Positions 21,371 to 32,815 of a stretch of 64,000 nt of DNA are shown here, one piece after another (position 1 is the first letter of the stretch; every line of letters begins with the position of its first letter). This DNA comes from Cordilura impudica (Eukaryota; Arthropoda; Insecta; Diptera; Scathophagidae): contig OY821522.1 of assembly GCA_963682025.1 (NCBI GenBank), positions 23,630,383 to 23,694,382 of the forward strand, given 5' to 3'. The position numbers and the translations under genes were made by a program. Below the pieces are notes generated by a model that ran no database searches, was not told the origin of the DNA, and worked only from the letters and a program-made list of their open reading frames with translations.

Positions 21371-21666
21371 TAATTGATAAAAGCGATTTGTACGTATGTA
21401 AATACATATGTATACAGTGCGTTCATAAATGATAGCACATTTGGTAATCTGTGAATCAATGTTATGTAAAATTTTAACTATAATTATTATTTCTTTGCTG
21501 GACTTACATTACTATGTTTTCTTTCCAAAAATATATATATACCCCGTATACACCCAATATTAAAATATCTTACATCCCAATACTTAGCATATTAAAGCGT
21601 TCAAATAGTATAGCACAAATGTATTTATTTAACAAAAATAACAAAAGTAATAAAAATAACATCATC

Positions 21667-22703
21667 TTAATAATTTATAACACCACGTTTTGCTTTAGTG
21701 CAAGCAAATATTAAATTTTTCATAGAATTTATTAATTTATTCAAAAGACCTTGATTAAGTGCTTCGCATTCATTGAAAATTGAAATTTTTAGTTCACTTA
21801 CATTCATGTATTGACGATTGCCAGCATAAATTCTCCTGACGAGAATTCCCCATATATTTTTAATGGGGTTCATATAAAGAGAGCAAGCAGGCCATTCCAA
21901 AACATCGATATTATTCGAGCTTAACCATTCTTTTGTGAATTTTCTGGCATGACAGGCTGCATTGTCTTGCTGAAAAATATATTTTTTTTTCCTGTATTGG
22001 CATGTAGAAATGGCAACAAACTGCATTGAAGCAATTCACAACTTTTTTCGCTGTTCATTTTGGTGGGTATGATTTGCAACTCCAGACAACAATCTTCAGT
22101 AAACGCACCCCAAATCATAACAGAACTGCCACCAAAGTTTTTTCGAGATAAACATTGGGGTTATTTTCGTAAGTCACGCCAGTAACTAAAACTTCCATCA
22201 GGACCATCCAAATTAATTTTTTTTTCATCTGAAAAAATTATCTTTTAAAAGAAAAAAATTAATTTATTATTTACTAACATAACATTAAACAAATTACATT
22301 TGACCAATTTGTACCCTTATTATGCAAAACTACATGCGTGCATTAATATGACGTTTCAAAAGACAAGGAATTTTCTTCATTCTTTGTCTTCGAATATGTT
22401 TGGAAGATTTAAGAACACTTCAAATGGTAGTTTTGCACACTTTGTTGGAAACGCATCCAGCAAGTTGGGCACAGCTTTTGGTGCTGTTGGTTGCTGTGTT
22501 CAAAATAAGTCGACGTTCATTCAACTTATTTTTTCTACCAATGCTTTCATTTTTACCATAATCTTTAATATTTTTCAAATAATTGTAAATAACCTTTCGA
22601 TTTCTGCCGATTTCACTTGCAATTTCTGCTTTTGATGCACCATTTTCGAACTAAATTAAAATTTGACCTTTTTCAAATCACTTAACACTTTTCCTTGTGG
22701 CAT
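21667..22703 (-). pseudogene. Tc1-like transposase relic (DD34E type)
   Basis: Length (about 345 codons from an ATG at 22703) fits Tc1 transposases. The N-terminal helix-turn-helix reads FENGASKAEIASEIGRNRKV (about 22650-22590), and SCAQLAG lies further on. The catalytic region has MIWGAF at 22118, QQDNAACHA with the second Asp, and SLYMNPIKNIWG, where the family has SPDLNPIENLWG; the final catalytic Glu is Lys. Spacing from the second Asp to that position is 34 residues. Several stops and a frame break between 21921 and 22026 add to the inactivation. The plus-strand frame at 22300-22635 is its antisense shadow. Confidence 0.88.
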
Positions 22704-22859
22704 TTTGCTTATTACTAATGTTTTTAAGAAATTAAATAGAATATGTTGTATTAAAAGGGTACTATTTGTCAAACAAAGACTGTGTTGTATTTATGCTATA
22801 CTATTTGAAAGCTTTAATATGCTAAGTATTGGGACGTAAGAGATGTGAGTAACGCTATT

Positions 22860-25510
22860 TCTAATTAGTGGAAGTTTTCGGTAATATACGTTTATTTTTC
22901 ACATAACGTAGCTAATGACGTCGAATATGTTTTTATAGACGTAAATTGTCGTGATGATAAGCTTCTTCTTGGATGTGTATACAGTCCACATAAACGGATA
23001 AAGTTTGATAGTCTTATCACGAAGCTGGAGCTTTCATCAATGTCGTACTCCAAAGTTATTATATCAGGTGATTTCAATAACAATATTTTCGAAGACTCAA
23101 ATCTTACCACTATAATGTCGATTTTTAACTTGTCGGCTGTCAACACAACGAGACCTACACACTTCACGTCGACAAATAGCACTTAGCTTGATATTTTGTT
23201 TACCAGCAATGTAAGTAAAGTCCTTAATTATGATCAGTTAGCAGAACCAGCATTCTCGAAGCACGATCTACTCTTTTTATCATATGATTTTGCAATAGCA
23301 ACCCGGCCCCAAACATTTTCTTATCGTGATTTTGATAATATTGATATCTCGGCTTTGGGATATGATCTTTGCTCTACTCCATGGGATCAAATTTTCTATT
23401 TACCGACTGTTGGAGAACAACTGTCATTTCTTAATGGTAAAATTTTAGGAATTTACAACAAACATGTCCTCATCAAAACGAAAACTGTTAAAAGTGGAGA
23501 TATACCTTGGTTTACAATGGAAACCAAGATGCTAATAGAACACCGTGATAATCTGTATCAGAAGTGGAAACGTTACAGAACATCCGAATATCACGACGAA
23601 TATAAGATGGCTAGGAAAGCGGTTGTTTCCAAAATAAGGCACGATAAATCTACTTATTTTTTTTAACAAATTTAATACAGCTATTGGAAGTAAAAAACCT
23701 GGAAACAAATACGCGAAATTGAAATTAATAAGACAATTGATCAATCAATGAATGTTGACATTAATGCGCTAAATGAAGCTTTTGTAAATATTCCTCTACC
23801 AGCCGTAAATAATGAATTCTCTGATGATTGTCCATCTAACAATCCAAACATTCCAAAATTTAACTTTCAATGTGTAACACTAACAGAGGTACTTGAAAAT
23901 GTCAATGCTATTAAATCGAATGCAGTGGGCCTTGATAATATACAACCCAGATTTATAAAAATGATTTGACCATGGATTGTCCGTTTCATAGTGTACTTGT
24001 TTAACTCCACAATCAATACTAGCATCCTTCCAATGGAGTGGAAACATGCCAAAATTATACCAGTACCAAAAACTGTTAACGAATACCGCCCGATTGCAAT
24101 TCTTCCATATCTCTCAAAAGTTTTCAAACACCTTTTACACAGACAGATCTTTAGGTATTAAATGACAACAATTTACAGAGCGTCAATCCGGTTTCAGACA
24201 CCAACAGAGCTGTATAGCAGCTTTATCTGATGTAGTTAAGGAGATAAGAAGCAACATGGATGATGGTAAAATATCTGTTTTTTGGTGTTATTGGACCACT
24301 CAAGGCATTTTATGGGGTGCTCCACTCAATTTTATGCCTCAAACGGAAGAATTTTTTTTAACTTTTCTGCATTAGCAGTTAGACTCATGTCGTCATATCT
24401 CATAAACAGATCCTAATCTGTTGCTACTGGTAGCTTCATCTTAAACTCGCTGCAAGTTATAGGAGGGATACCACAGGGCTCGATCCTTGGACCACTACTT
24501 TATTCAATATATGCCAATCATCTTCCAAAAACAAATTAAATTCTCTAAGATTCAGATGTACGCTGATGACATTCAGTTATATTTAAGTAGTACCAAAGAT
24601 TCAATTATTTCCAAAACTCAAGAACTAAATTATGATCTCAAACGAATTCTAAATTGAGCAACAGCAAATGGCCTACGACTTAATCCAAATAAATCTAAGT
24701 GTATTATAATAAAGAAGAAAGTGATTCATTTGGAGAATGAGGTAAATGTCTTCCTTGGGGGCTCTAAAATTGACATCGTGAACTCTGTAAAAAATCTCGG
24801 TGTTATGTTTAGTGGATCTCTGACATGGTCAAATCATATTAATCAATCCTGTGGCAACATTTATAGTATGTTAAGAAGGTTAACACAGCACTTTACTCCA
24901 CCGAAAATAGGATTGTTACTTGCTAAAACATATCTTTTACCAACATTACTATATGAATCTGAGGTTTTCACAGGTTGCAACTATAGGGATAACTGGAAAA
25001 TAACTGTAACTTTCAATAACATTATTGGCTATATCTTTGGATTAAGGAAATTTGAACATTTATCCCAATACTCGTGTCATGTCTTACACATGTCTTTTGA
25101 CAACTATATTAAATTCAAAAACATTATATTCCCACATAAAATTATTATAACAAAGGCTCCAAAATATCTTTTTGAACGATTAAGGTTCTCAAGATCTTCC
25201 AGAGGAAATCAAATAATTCAATTTCAATACCGGGACCATGCCTCTGAATGTCAATTTTTTATTCGATTCTATTCGTCTCTGGAACCAACTTCCTAATGTT
25301 ATGCAAAATACATGCAACGCAATATTTTAATTGATTTTATTTGATTTTTTAATATTTTCCAACTGTAATTTACAACATTTTAAGTTTAGATTAAGAGCCA
25401 CTGATGTTATATATAACGAATAACTTATCTGATTCCATTACTGTAATTTATAAGATACTGTCTTGTTGTAATGGAAATTCAAATTAAATAAATAAATACA
25501 AATACAAAAC
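22860..25510 (+). mobile_element. Jockey-like LINE, 5'-truncated, inside the Tc1 right repeat
   Basis: It begins inside the endonuclease region and ends in an AT-rich tail (AATAAATAAATACAAATAC) near 25485-25508, as expected for a target-primed insertion. The Tc1 repeat resumes immediately after. About 70 bp of Tc1 sequence expected at the junction is missing or unrecognisable. Confidence 0.82.
22890..25296 (+). pseudogene. Decayed LINE ORF2 (endonuclease and reverse transcriptase)
   Basis: Recognisable pieces in order: LLLGCVYSPHKRI and IISGDFNNNI (about 22970-23090), LDILFTSN after a TAG (about 23190), SKHDLLFLSY where SDH is expected (about 23260), a linker with KWKRYRTSEYHDEYKMARK (about 23565), AVGLDNIQPRFIK (about 23925), EWKHAKIIPVPK (about 24040), [18 protein letters not shown] (about 24460), MYADDIQLYLSS (about 24556) and LRLNPNKSKC (about 24675). 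The long last frame (24721-25296) is the post-catalytic region. Numerous stops and frameshifts, and loss of motif A, show it is much older than the LINE at 1.6 kb. The GD(F)NNN and YADDIQLY motifs point to the Jockey/CR1 side of the LINE tree. Confidence 0.82.
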
Positions 25511-25631
25511 ACATTAATGTAAGTCCAGCAAAGAAATAATAATTATAGCATGCATATTTAAAATTTTATATAACATATAAAATATATCATTTATGAACGC
25601 ACTGTATAGATAAATTTGTATTAATATGACT

Positions 25632-25795
25632 TATTATAATAATTATTTACCAATGAATTTATAAAATATATTTGTATTTGAATTATCTTTAAATGTAAAC
25701 GTTTTATTAGTGACATCTCTGCATTGTAAGAGATCAACCCTTATTTTTTTTTTTTGTGTCATTTGAATTGATATATTTATTTATTTATATTAATG
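25632..25795 (+). repeat. Direct repeat, left copy (possible LTR fragment)
   Basis: About 160 bp (TATGACTTATTATAATAATT, CCAATGAATTTATAAAATA, GTATTTGAATTATC, AGATCAACCC, GAATTGATAT) is repeated at 27648-27795 in the same orientation. The pair brackets BEL/Pao fragments, so it may be what is left of two LTRs, but no TG/CA ends or target duplication are clear. Confidence 0.55.
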
Positions 25796-25861
25796 ACAAT
25801 GCAAAGTAAAGTAAGTCCATAACACCTAAGCAAGATCCTCCCGATAAAATAACTGATAACA

Positions 25862-26790
25862 ATGAACATTTTGGAGCGCTTCTCACGTTGGGACAAAGCC
25901 ATTAGAGTAATGTCACATGTTTTTAGATTTCTCCATGAAAGTAGGGCTCGACTTCACTCAAAACCAAAACACTCACCTTGTCTATTGTCCAATAATGAAA
26001 ATATTCCGCCTGAACTAGCAACTAAAGTACTAATTGAAAATATAACCCCTATTAGTCACCAAGAGTTCCTTAACACAAAAAACAGATTGAGTACAGAGTA
26101 CTCTTTACTAAAAACACTCAAGAAAATTAGTAAAGAAGCACTTTATATCTTTTAAATCCATTTTTGGGTATTAATGAAGTGATGAGAATCAATGGCGGAA
26201 TCTCAAACTATGCTCTTTCTTTTAACGAACGATATCCAGTTATTATTCCTGTAGATTCAGTTTTTTGTAAATTATTTATTACTTTTACGCATAATTTAAA
26301 ATCTTTTAAAATGCGCGTTAGGAAAGTAGCCCACACCCAAAAATTTACATTTGTAGAATTTTCTACTCTTTTAGCCCGAACAGAGTCTGTTCTAAACTCT
26401 CGACCATTTTCACCTATGACTGATGATCCCTACGAATACCGCGCGTTAACTCCAGGACACTATTTGAGAGGAGCTCCTTTAATAGCAATACCCAAAACAC
26501 CAGCAGAGGATATTACTTTTAGAGATCGGTGGGAAAGATTAAAATTACTTCATCACCAATTTGCCCGCTGATGGAGAGATGAATATCTTAAAGAGCTGCA
26601 ACGGAGATATCAGTGTCAAAATCATGAAGAAAACATCAAAGTTGACAGTTAGTTGTCGTAAAGGACGACCTCTTACCTCTCAGTGAATGCCGTCTCGGTC
26701 GAATACAAAAAATTTATGAAGACCAGGATGGCATGGTCCGTGTAGCCGATACAAAGACACAGTGTGGTACAATTACAAGAGCAATATCTA
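25862..26790 (+). pseudogene. pol: Second BEL/Pao relic: integrase and DUF5641 region
   Basis: The first frame holds ILERFSRWDKAIRVMSHVFRF, the region ahead of the Pao integrase. From 26164 come MRINGGISNYALSF and RYPVIIPVDS, then directly AHTQKFTFVEFSTLLARTES and VLNSRPFSPM. The DDE core that should lie between is deleted. DRWERLKLLHHQFAR is followed by a TGA where Trp is expected, then RDEYLKELQRRYQCQ. It belongs to a different Pao lineage from the 10.2-kb element, as the residues differ throughout. Confidence 0.85.
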
Positions 26791-27049
26791 AGCTTTGTAT
26801 ACTCCCCTCTGTAACGCCTACTTCCCACTAAGCCCTTTCCGTTCTCTGTTTTTCTTTGAATATTCTCATATTTCCTACACGAAAATTATTACTTGTACAT
26901 TAATACTTGTCAAACCTAAAGGTTTAAATTTGATCTGTCGTATACTTATACTTATTTTCTCCCACAGGGCTCCAAGAAACCCAAGTGTTCACTAATGCCT
27001 TATATGTAGAAGATACGACTCCACTCGATTCTGTAAACAATTCTTAGCA

Positions 27050-27300
27050 ATGAGTATCGAGGGTCGGCGGCGAACTGTTCGTCAACATGGCTACTGCCAA
27101 AATTGTCTAGCTTGGTCACATGAAACTAACGACTGCATCTCCGCACATGTATGCCAAAAATGTGAGTGGGCTCACCATACGCTGCTTCATGTGACGACAT
27201 CTAGAAGAATCAGTGGTATTCATACCTCCAATCAAAATACAGCTCGTCGTAGACGTAACTCCGAATAGTCAAAACCTCAATAACACCAACACAACCAAAA
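27050..27300 (+). pseudogene. gag: BEL/Pao gag zinc-knuckle fragment
   Basis: CQNCLAWSHETNDC followed by CQKCEWAHHTLLH is the paired knuckle and HHTLLH signature at the end of Pao-type gag. The upstream frame RRRTVRQHGY fits the same region. Downstream, in another frame, VFIPPIKIQLVVDV may be the start of the aspartic protease region. It lies after integrase sequence, the reverse of the normal order, so the locus is rearranged or holds two elements. Confidence 0.7.
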
Positions 27301-27647
27301 TAGTCCACAATGACAGGAACGAAAAAGATATACTTCTCAGCGTCGGCGGCTACCATTTTACACACCTTTACGAAGGCGCAATCACAGCGGAGAGAAGCAT
27401 GAAAGACCGAAAACTCATCAAAATCAATGCCCTTACCAACAAAGTAATATTTATATGCGTGGACCTAGTCCACGCCGCGTTCTGCGCGGTGCTGTGCGGG
27501 CTTTAAATCGTCTTGCGGCAACCCTTTAAACAATATGAATTTATCTTTCTGAGGCGGCAGTATGATGAAAGTAATTTGTACGTTCATCAGCATTATATTG
27601 AATTTCACAATTTGTTTAAATATATATGTATGTAGAAAAATTTTTAG
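27301..27647. other. Probable further retroelement debris
   Basis: GC-richer than its surroundings near 27460-27520, with no assignable frame. It lies between the gag fragment and the right direct repeat and is probably pol or LTR debris. Confidence 0.35.
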
Positions 27648-27795
27648 TAATATGACTTATTATTATAATAATTATTCACCAATGAATTTATAAAATAAAC
27701 TTGTATTTGAATTATCGTTAAATGTAAATGTTTTATAAGTAAGAAATCAACCCCAATTTTTTTTTGTCTCGTTTTGAATTGATATTTAATGTTTA
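27648..27795 (+). repeat. Direct repeat, right copy (possible LTR fragment)
   Basis: Matches 25632-25795 with small indels (loss of ATCTCTGCATTGTAAG). Confidence 0.55.
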
Positions 27796-28700
27796 TATTT
27801 TATCCTACATTTACCGTATGATATTTATTCAATACCGAGGCTACAAGGTTTTAGCGCTAAGTAGAAATATCCTTTTCCATTTTACAACTCAAAGTAGACG
27901 TGTCTGCATTATCCACACAAGTATACATATTCTGAATAAAATAATGTAGGTTACTTGAAATAGATGTAACCTCTTTTATTTCGAAATCGTGAATTAATCC
28001 CCTATACACCTTAGGAACTCTCCCAGTTCCTCTTATATTTTCCCAAAAATTATTTTTGCTTTTAAAGGTCATATATTCCTCATGACCTTTAACATGGTCG
28101 AATCGAACTTCGTTTTATTTGGAAACAAATATACAGTCCACTGTAAAATACACATGCTGTGTCATCGTTATGAAAAAAAAATAACAACATAACAACATAG
28201 CCTAGAAAACAGTGTGTACATTATTTTACTACATAATAAATTTATTAAAATAAAAAACGAACAGAACTAGTGCAATTTACCCGTAAATTATATCCACCTC
28301 CATACTGCTCATAATATGGTGACACCGATTTTTTAATAAAACAACCCTGGTTTGATATTTCTTCTTTGCCCTTGTCTTTTTTTTGCACATTTTTCCCGTA
28401 AATTTCACTTGCAAAAATCTTAATAGTTCCTACAACAAAATTTAATGTAATATAATAGGATTGGAAAAAATGGAAAAACAATAAAACATCTGTGAAAACA
28501 GAAAATTAACCTACATTTTATTTTACAAGCAAAGGAAACGTGAACGGATTTTTCGACACATAACCTGCAAATTAGAATAAAATAATTCTGGTTTTTTTTT
28601 TCGATAATTAACAAAGTAACATTGCAATAAACAGCATTACTGTCATCTATGCAACAAACAATTACAACATTCAAACAATTATAATATTTCGAAATCCCAA
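27796..28700 (-). other. Unassigned minus-strand open frames; possible exons, unproven
   Basis: Three minus-strand frames have protein-like composition: VRFDHVKGHEEYMTFKSKNN near 28110-28050, KIFASEIYGKNVQKK near 28430-28390, and ICRLCVEKSVHVSF near 28570-28530. Candidate splice signals exist (TTTTGTTGTAG/GA near 28437, CGG/GTAAAT near 28280, TTTGCAG near 28567). The CRLC phrase is the kind that opens a fly ZAD zinc-finger protein, but the paired cysteines do not follow. I do not recognise a product; this could equally be chance or an old element. Confidence 0.2.
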
Positions 28701-29003
28701 GCAGCGCATTTTCGTTTTCGGATCTACAATCAGAGGAAACTAGGATAATTTTACATTACCCGACATTCAAATTGAAATAAAGCATTTCTCAGAACATTGC
28801 TGCCGTACAAGTAACTAAATCTTGGAACCTTAACCCCGAATCATTTCAACTATAGATCCAGTCAAGTAAGTTGTTTTTTGTTTAAACTATATGACACATA
28901 AATATACACAACACAACAATAAATACACATAAGTTTCCAAAATCAAAAATTTTTTCCCTCAGATAGCTTAATAACTTTCTGCTCTTATTTTGATGGTATC
29001 CCA

Positions 29004-29410
29004 GTGGATGACCTCACTGACTCTTTGCTAGAAGTCAATCTACATGACCTTGAGCAACGATGGGCACAACTTCAGAAATCATACAGGTTAATGTATATCA
29101 CTAAAGACAACACATTTGATGCTGCATTTAAAGAAGCCGGTCGTGCAAAACATGCTACCTGTACACAAGCTTTCCATAAGTGTAACGCAAGGATTATAGA
29201 CACACAAAAAACTATTTTAATTAGTCCCTCTCATTTAAATTTTGAACAAGATCTAACCGTCCATGACACCAGCTATGCAAGCGTCAAAGTTCACCCCTTC
29301 CGATACGGGTATCTTTTATGGAGGTTATGAGGAATGTCCGTCCTTCCGGGACATGTTTACTGCTGATTACTTAGATAATCCCATAATACCGCCAGTTCAA
29401 AAATTATACT
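29004..29410 (+). pseudogene. gag: BEL/Pao gag N-terminal fragment, cut by satellite
   Basis: LLEVNLHDLEQRWAQLQKSY and AFHKCNARIIDTQ (29025-29210) match the N-terminal gag region of Pao elements. After a +1 frame change near 29300 the sequence reads DTGIFYGGYEECPSFRDMFT and IIPPVQKLYY, the well-conserved PKFDG..EEWPSFRDMF and KLYYL block. The frame is lost at about 29410, where an AATTATACT repeat leads into the heptamer satellite. The 300 bp before it are probably the 5' leader of the element. Confidence 0.82.
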
Positions 29411-29426
29411 AATTATACTAAAATTA

Positions 29427-29536
29427 TACTTCATTTTCCATTTTCCATTTTTCATTTTTAAATTGTCATTTTCCATTTTTCAATTCTCATTTTCCATTTT
29501 CCAATTTTCAATTTTCATTTTTCATTTTCCATTTTT

Positions 29537-29569
<33 letters not shown>

Positions 29570-30470
29570 ATCAATTTTCATTTTCCATTTAACATATTTC
29601 ATTTTTCATATTTCAGTTTTCATTTTCCATTTTCAATTTTTCATTTTTCAATTTCCATTTTACATTTTTCATTTTTCCGTTTTCATTTTCCATTTTACAT
29701 TTTTAATTTTTCAATATTCATGTTTCATTTTCCATTTTTCAATTTTCATTTTCCATTTTGCATTTTCCATTTTTCAATTTCCATTTTTCATTTTCCATTT
29801 TTAAATTTTCAATTTTCAATTTTCATTTTCCATTTTTCAATTTCATTTTCCATTTCCCATTTTTAATTTTTCCATTTTACATTTTGTGTTTTCCATGTTT
29901 CATTTTTCAATTTTCATTTTTCAATTTTCACTTTCCATTTTTAAATTTTCATTTTCCATTTTTCATTTTTAATTTTTCATTTTCAATTTCCATTTTCCAT
30001 TAGTCATTTTTCATTCTTCAATTTTTATTTTCCATTTTTCATTTTTCAATTTTCATTTTCCTTTTTCGTTCTCCATTTTTCATTTTGCAATTTTCATTTT
30101 CCATTTTTCATTTTCCATATTTCAGTTCTCGTTTTCCATTTTCCACTTCCCATTTTCCATTTTTCAATTTTCATTTTCCATTTTCAATTTTTCAATTTTC
30201 ATTTTCCATTTTTCATTTTTCAATTTTAATTTTCCATTTTTCAATTTCATTTTCCATGTTTCATTTTGCATTTTCTATTTTTCATTTTTCAATTTTCTTT
30301 TTCATTTTCCATTTTCCATTCTCCATTTTTCATTTTCTATTTAACATTTTTCATTTCCCATTTTTCATTTTTCATTTTTCATTTTCCATTTTCCATTTTT
30401 TATTTTCATATTTCAATTTTCAATTTTCTTTTTTCATTCTCCATCTTTCATTTTCTATTTTACATTTTTC

Positions 30471-30502
<32 letters not shown>

Positions 30503-30850
30503 TCCATTTTCCATTTTCCATTTTTTATTTTCATTTTTCAATTTTCAATTTTCTTTTTTCATTCTCCATTTTTCATTTTCTATTTTCGGTTTTTCATTTT
30601 CCATTTTCCATTCTCCATTTTTCATTTTCTATTTTCCATTTTTCATTTTTCATTTTTCAATTTTCTTTTTTCATTTTCCATTTTCCATTTTTCATTTTCC
30701 ATTTTCCATTTTCTATTCTCCATTTTTCATTTTCTAATTTACATTTTCCATTTTCCGTTTTTCATTTTCTATTTATCATTTTTATTGTTCATTCTCCATT
30801 TTCCATTTTCGTTTTCCATTGGAAAATTTCCATTTTTCGTTTTCATTTTT
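29427..30850. repeat. Degenerate heptamer satellite, TTTTCCA/TTTTTCA orientation
   Basis: Units of 7 bp (TTTTCCA, TTTTTCA, TTTTCAA) mixed without a fixed higher order for 1.4 kb. The 7-bp period gives long chance open frames whose products are 7-residue repeats of the type FHFPFSI, which should not be annotated as genes. The strand is opposite to that of the arrays at 31366 and 37351. Confidence 0.95.
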
Positions 30851-30884
30851 GCTTACATATTGGCGATTTTTTTATGATACCGTG

Positions 30885-31365
30885 ATAACGATATAAAAAA
30901 TATGTGGCAATACTACTAACATGAGCTATGTTATTGTGTTCTTGGTATTGTTAATATATTTGCATATTATTTTTGTGGCATTTTTTTATGTTGTTGTACA
31001 ATTATTATGTTCAACCACTAAACTGTTACAACAAACACACTAGGTTTTATGTTTTTTTTTAGAGATATCTACATATTTTTGCTCGTATCTAATCACAATG
31101 ATGACCGATTTAGCCCATTTTCAATACCAACCTGCTGGGAATTATGGGAAATGATATTTTTGTAACCTTATCCAGTGGGATGGCTTTTTTGTGAATGAGT
31201 GTGATTTCAACAGACAGACGGACAGTCGGACGTCGCTATATCGACTCGAGCTGTGATAAGGATCAAGAATATATATACTTTATGGGGTCGGATATTAGTT
31301 TTTCGATGCGTTACAAACGGAATGACAAACCTATATATACCATTTGCCACTGACGTGTGAAGGGC
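30885..31365 (+). mobile_element. mini-me-like element between two opposing satellites
   Basis: Carries the TAGAGATATCTACATATTTT block and CCCATTTTCAATACCAACC (homologous to 32195-32285), a short GACGGACAGTCGGAC core at 31216-31231, GATCAAGAATATATATACTT and an end TATATACCATTTGCC...GGGCATAAAAAG. Heptamer arrays start immediately at both ends. Confidence 0.7.
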
Positions 31366-31999
31366 ATAAAAAGAAAATTGAAAAATGAAAAATGGAAAAT
31401 GAAAAATGGAAAATGAAAAATGGAAAAATGGAAAATATAAAATGAAAAGTGGAGAATGGAAAATGAAAATTAAAAATGGAAAATGGAAAATGAAAAACGG
31501 AAAATGGAAAATGTAAAATAGAAAATGAAAAATGGAGAATGGAAATTGAAAAATTGAAAAATGGAAAAACTAAAATTGAAAAATGAAAAATGGAAAACGA
31601 AAACTGTAATATGAAAAATGGAAAATAGAAAATGGAAAATGGAAAATGCAAATTGCAGAATGAAAAATGGAAGATGGAAAATGAAAAATCGAAAATGAAA
31701 ACTGAAAAATGAAATATGGAAAATGGAAAATGAAAAATGAAAATTGAAAAATGGAAAATGAAAATTTAAAAACGAAAATTAAAAAATGAAAAATGAAAAA
31801 TTGAAAATGGAAAACGCAAAATGGAAAATGGAAATTGAAAAATGAAAAATGGGAAATGGAAAATGAAAATTGAAAAATGGAAAATGCAAAATGGAAAATG
31901 GAAAATGAAAATTGAAAAATGAAAATTGAAAAATGGAAAATGGAAATTGAAAAATGAAAAGTTAAGAATTAAAAATCAAAAAAGGGAAATGAAATATAA
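31366..31999. repeat. Degenerate heptamer satellite, TGGAAAA/TGAAAAA orientation
   Basis: Same heptamer family as 29427-30850 but in the opposite strand sense. It starts directly after the TATAAAAAG-like end of the mini-me copy and finishes directly before the ACAAGTAAGAGTG start of another. Confidence 0.95.
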
Positions 32000-32330
32000 A
32001 CAAGTAAGAGTGTTAAATTCGGCTATGCCGAATCTTTGATACCCTCCACCTGGGTTTTACGTTTACATTAATATCTGGACTTCTTGCACTATTTGTAACA
32101 AATGTATATAAAATATTTGAATATGTAAACACTTTGATAAACCTATTACTGAATTATTACAACAAATGCTCTGAATTTTCAGCATTTTATAGAGGTGTCT
32201 ACATATTTTAGGTCATAAATTGGCACAATGACTCCCGATTTATCCCATTTTAAATACTAACCTAATCCAGATAATTATAAACAATATTAAGTTTAACCAG
32301 GTAAATGGTTTATTTTGTAATTTTCTTTTT
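32000..32330 (+). mobile_element. mini-me subfamily 2, 5' portion
   Basis: Starts ACAAGTAAGAGTGTTAAATT with the CGGCTATGCCG hairpin and TACCCTCCACCTGGGTTTTA, then the AGGTGTCTACATATTTT and CCCATTTTAAATACTAACC blocks. Homology to 31060-31150 fades at about 32300 and the microsatellite and 3' end are absent. Confidence 0.65.
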
Positions 32331-32815
32331 AATTAAAATTTTTTAATATAAAGGTGCATTTTATTTTTTACAATCCTTTTAAATTTTCCAGACCTATTAG
32401 TATAGGGCACATTTGTGAGTCCGCATAGATCAACTTTCAACTCTTACTTCTTTTTATTGTATTAAATCTATCTTTGTGTCTTTAAATTAATTAAGATAAT
32501 TAAGATGAAAATATTTAACAAATTGTTTTTTTTTTAGTTAATATCTGAACATTTTACTGATACAAGGCAAAACTAAAACTGCCAAAAATTTCAGTCAAAA
32601 CTATTTTGAATGTATTTGTTAAATATCGCATAATTTTTTTCAATTTTAAACTTTAAAGTCTTTTTAAGTCTGGTAATAACTCTATAATATGAAGGAAGTA
32701 AATATGTGGATTCTTTAATAACAACGACAAGTACAAAACACTTTTTTGTGCATAACATTAAAATATTATAAATTTGAACATAATTAATTTTAGAAAATAA
32801 TTAATTTTAGAAAAA
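32331..32815. other. No gene seen
   Basis: AT-rich, without recognisable frames or repeats other than short poly(T) tracts. Confidence 0.4.

Larger units (their letters stand above)
1..23451 (+). repeat. Unit 1 copy of the 40.55-kb duplicated segment
   Basis: This stretch recurs at 40562-64000 in direct orientation. The offset is 40561 bp up to a CGGA microsatellite near 8670 and 40549 bp afterwards, because unit 1 has seven CGGA repeats there and unit 2 has four. Single-base differences found by eye in unit 1 are at 9314, 12891, 14329, 15292, 19564 and 21068. All mobile elements and their breaks are shared, so they predate the duplication. The left edge lies in satellite and the right limit is set only by the end of the window. 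Confidence 0.97.
21415..25604 (-). mobile_element. Tc1/mariner element interrupted by a LINE
   Basis: The ends start CAGTGCGTTCATAAATGA and are flanked by TA dinucleotides (21413-21414, 25605-25606), the Tc1/mariner signature. The inverted repeat is at least 200 bp: TGTAAGTCCAGCAAAGAAA near the tips and the TGCTAAGTATTGGGA block further in. On the right the repeat is split into 22770-22855 and 25513-25604 by a LINE. The transposase gene lies on the minus strand between the arms. Confidence 0.9.

Noticed and set aside
22300..22635. 111-codon plus-strand frame
   Set aside because: It is antisense to the helix-turn-helix part of the Tc1 transposase.
29463..30885. Long plus-strand open frames (up to 266 codons) rich in Phe, Ile, His and Ser
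   Set aside because: They are the translation of a 7-bp satellite in which the 21-bp, 7-residue period rarely makes a stop; both strands and several frames behave the same way at 31.3 and 37.3-38.0 kb.
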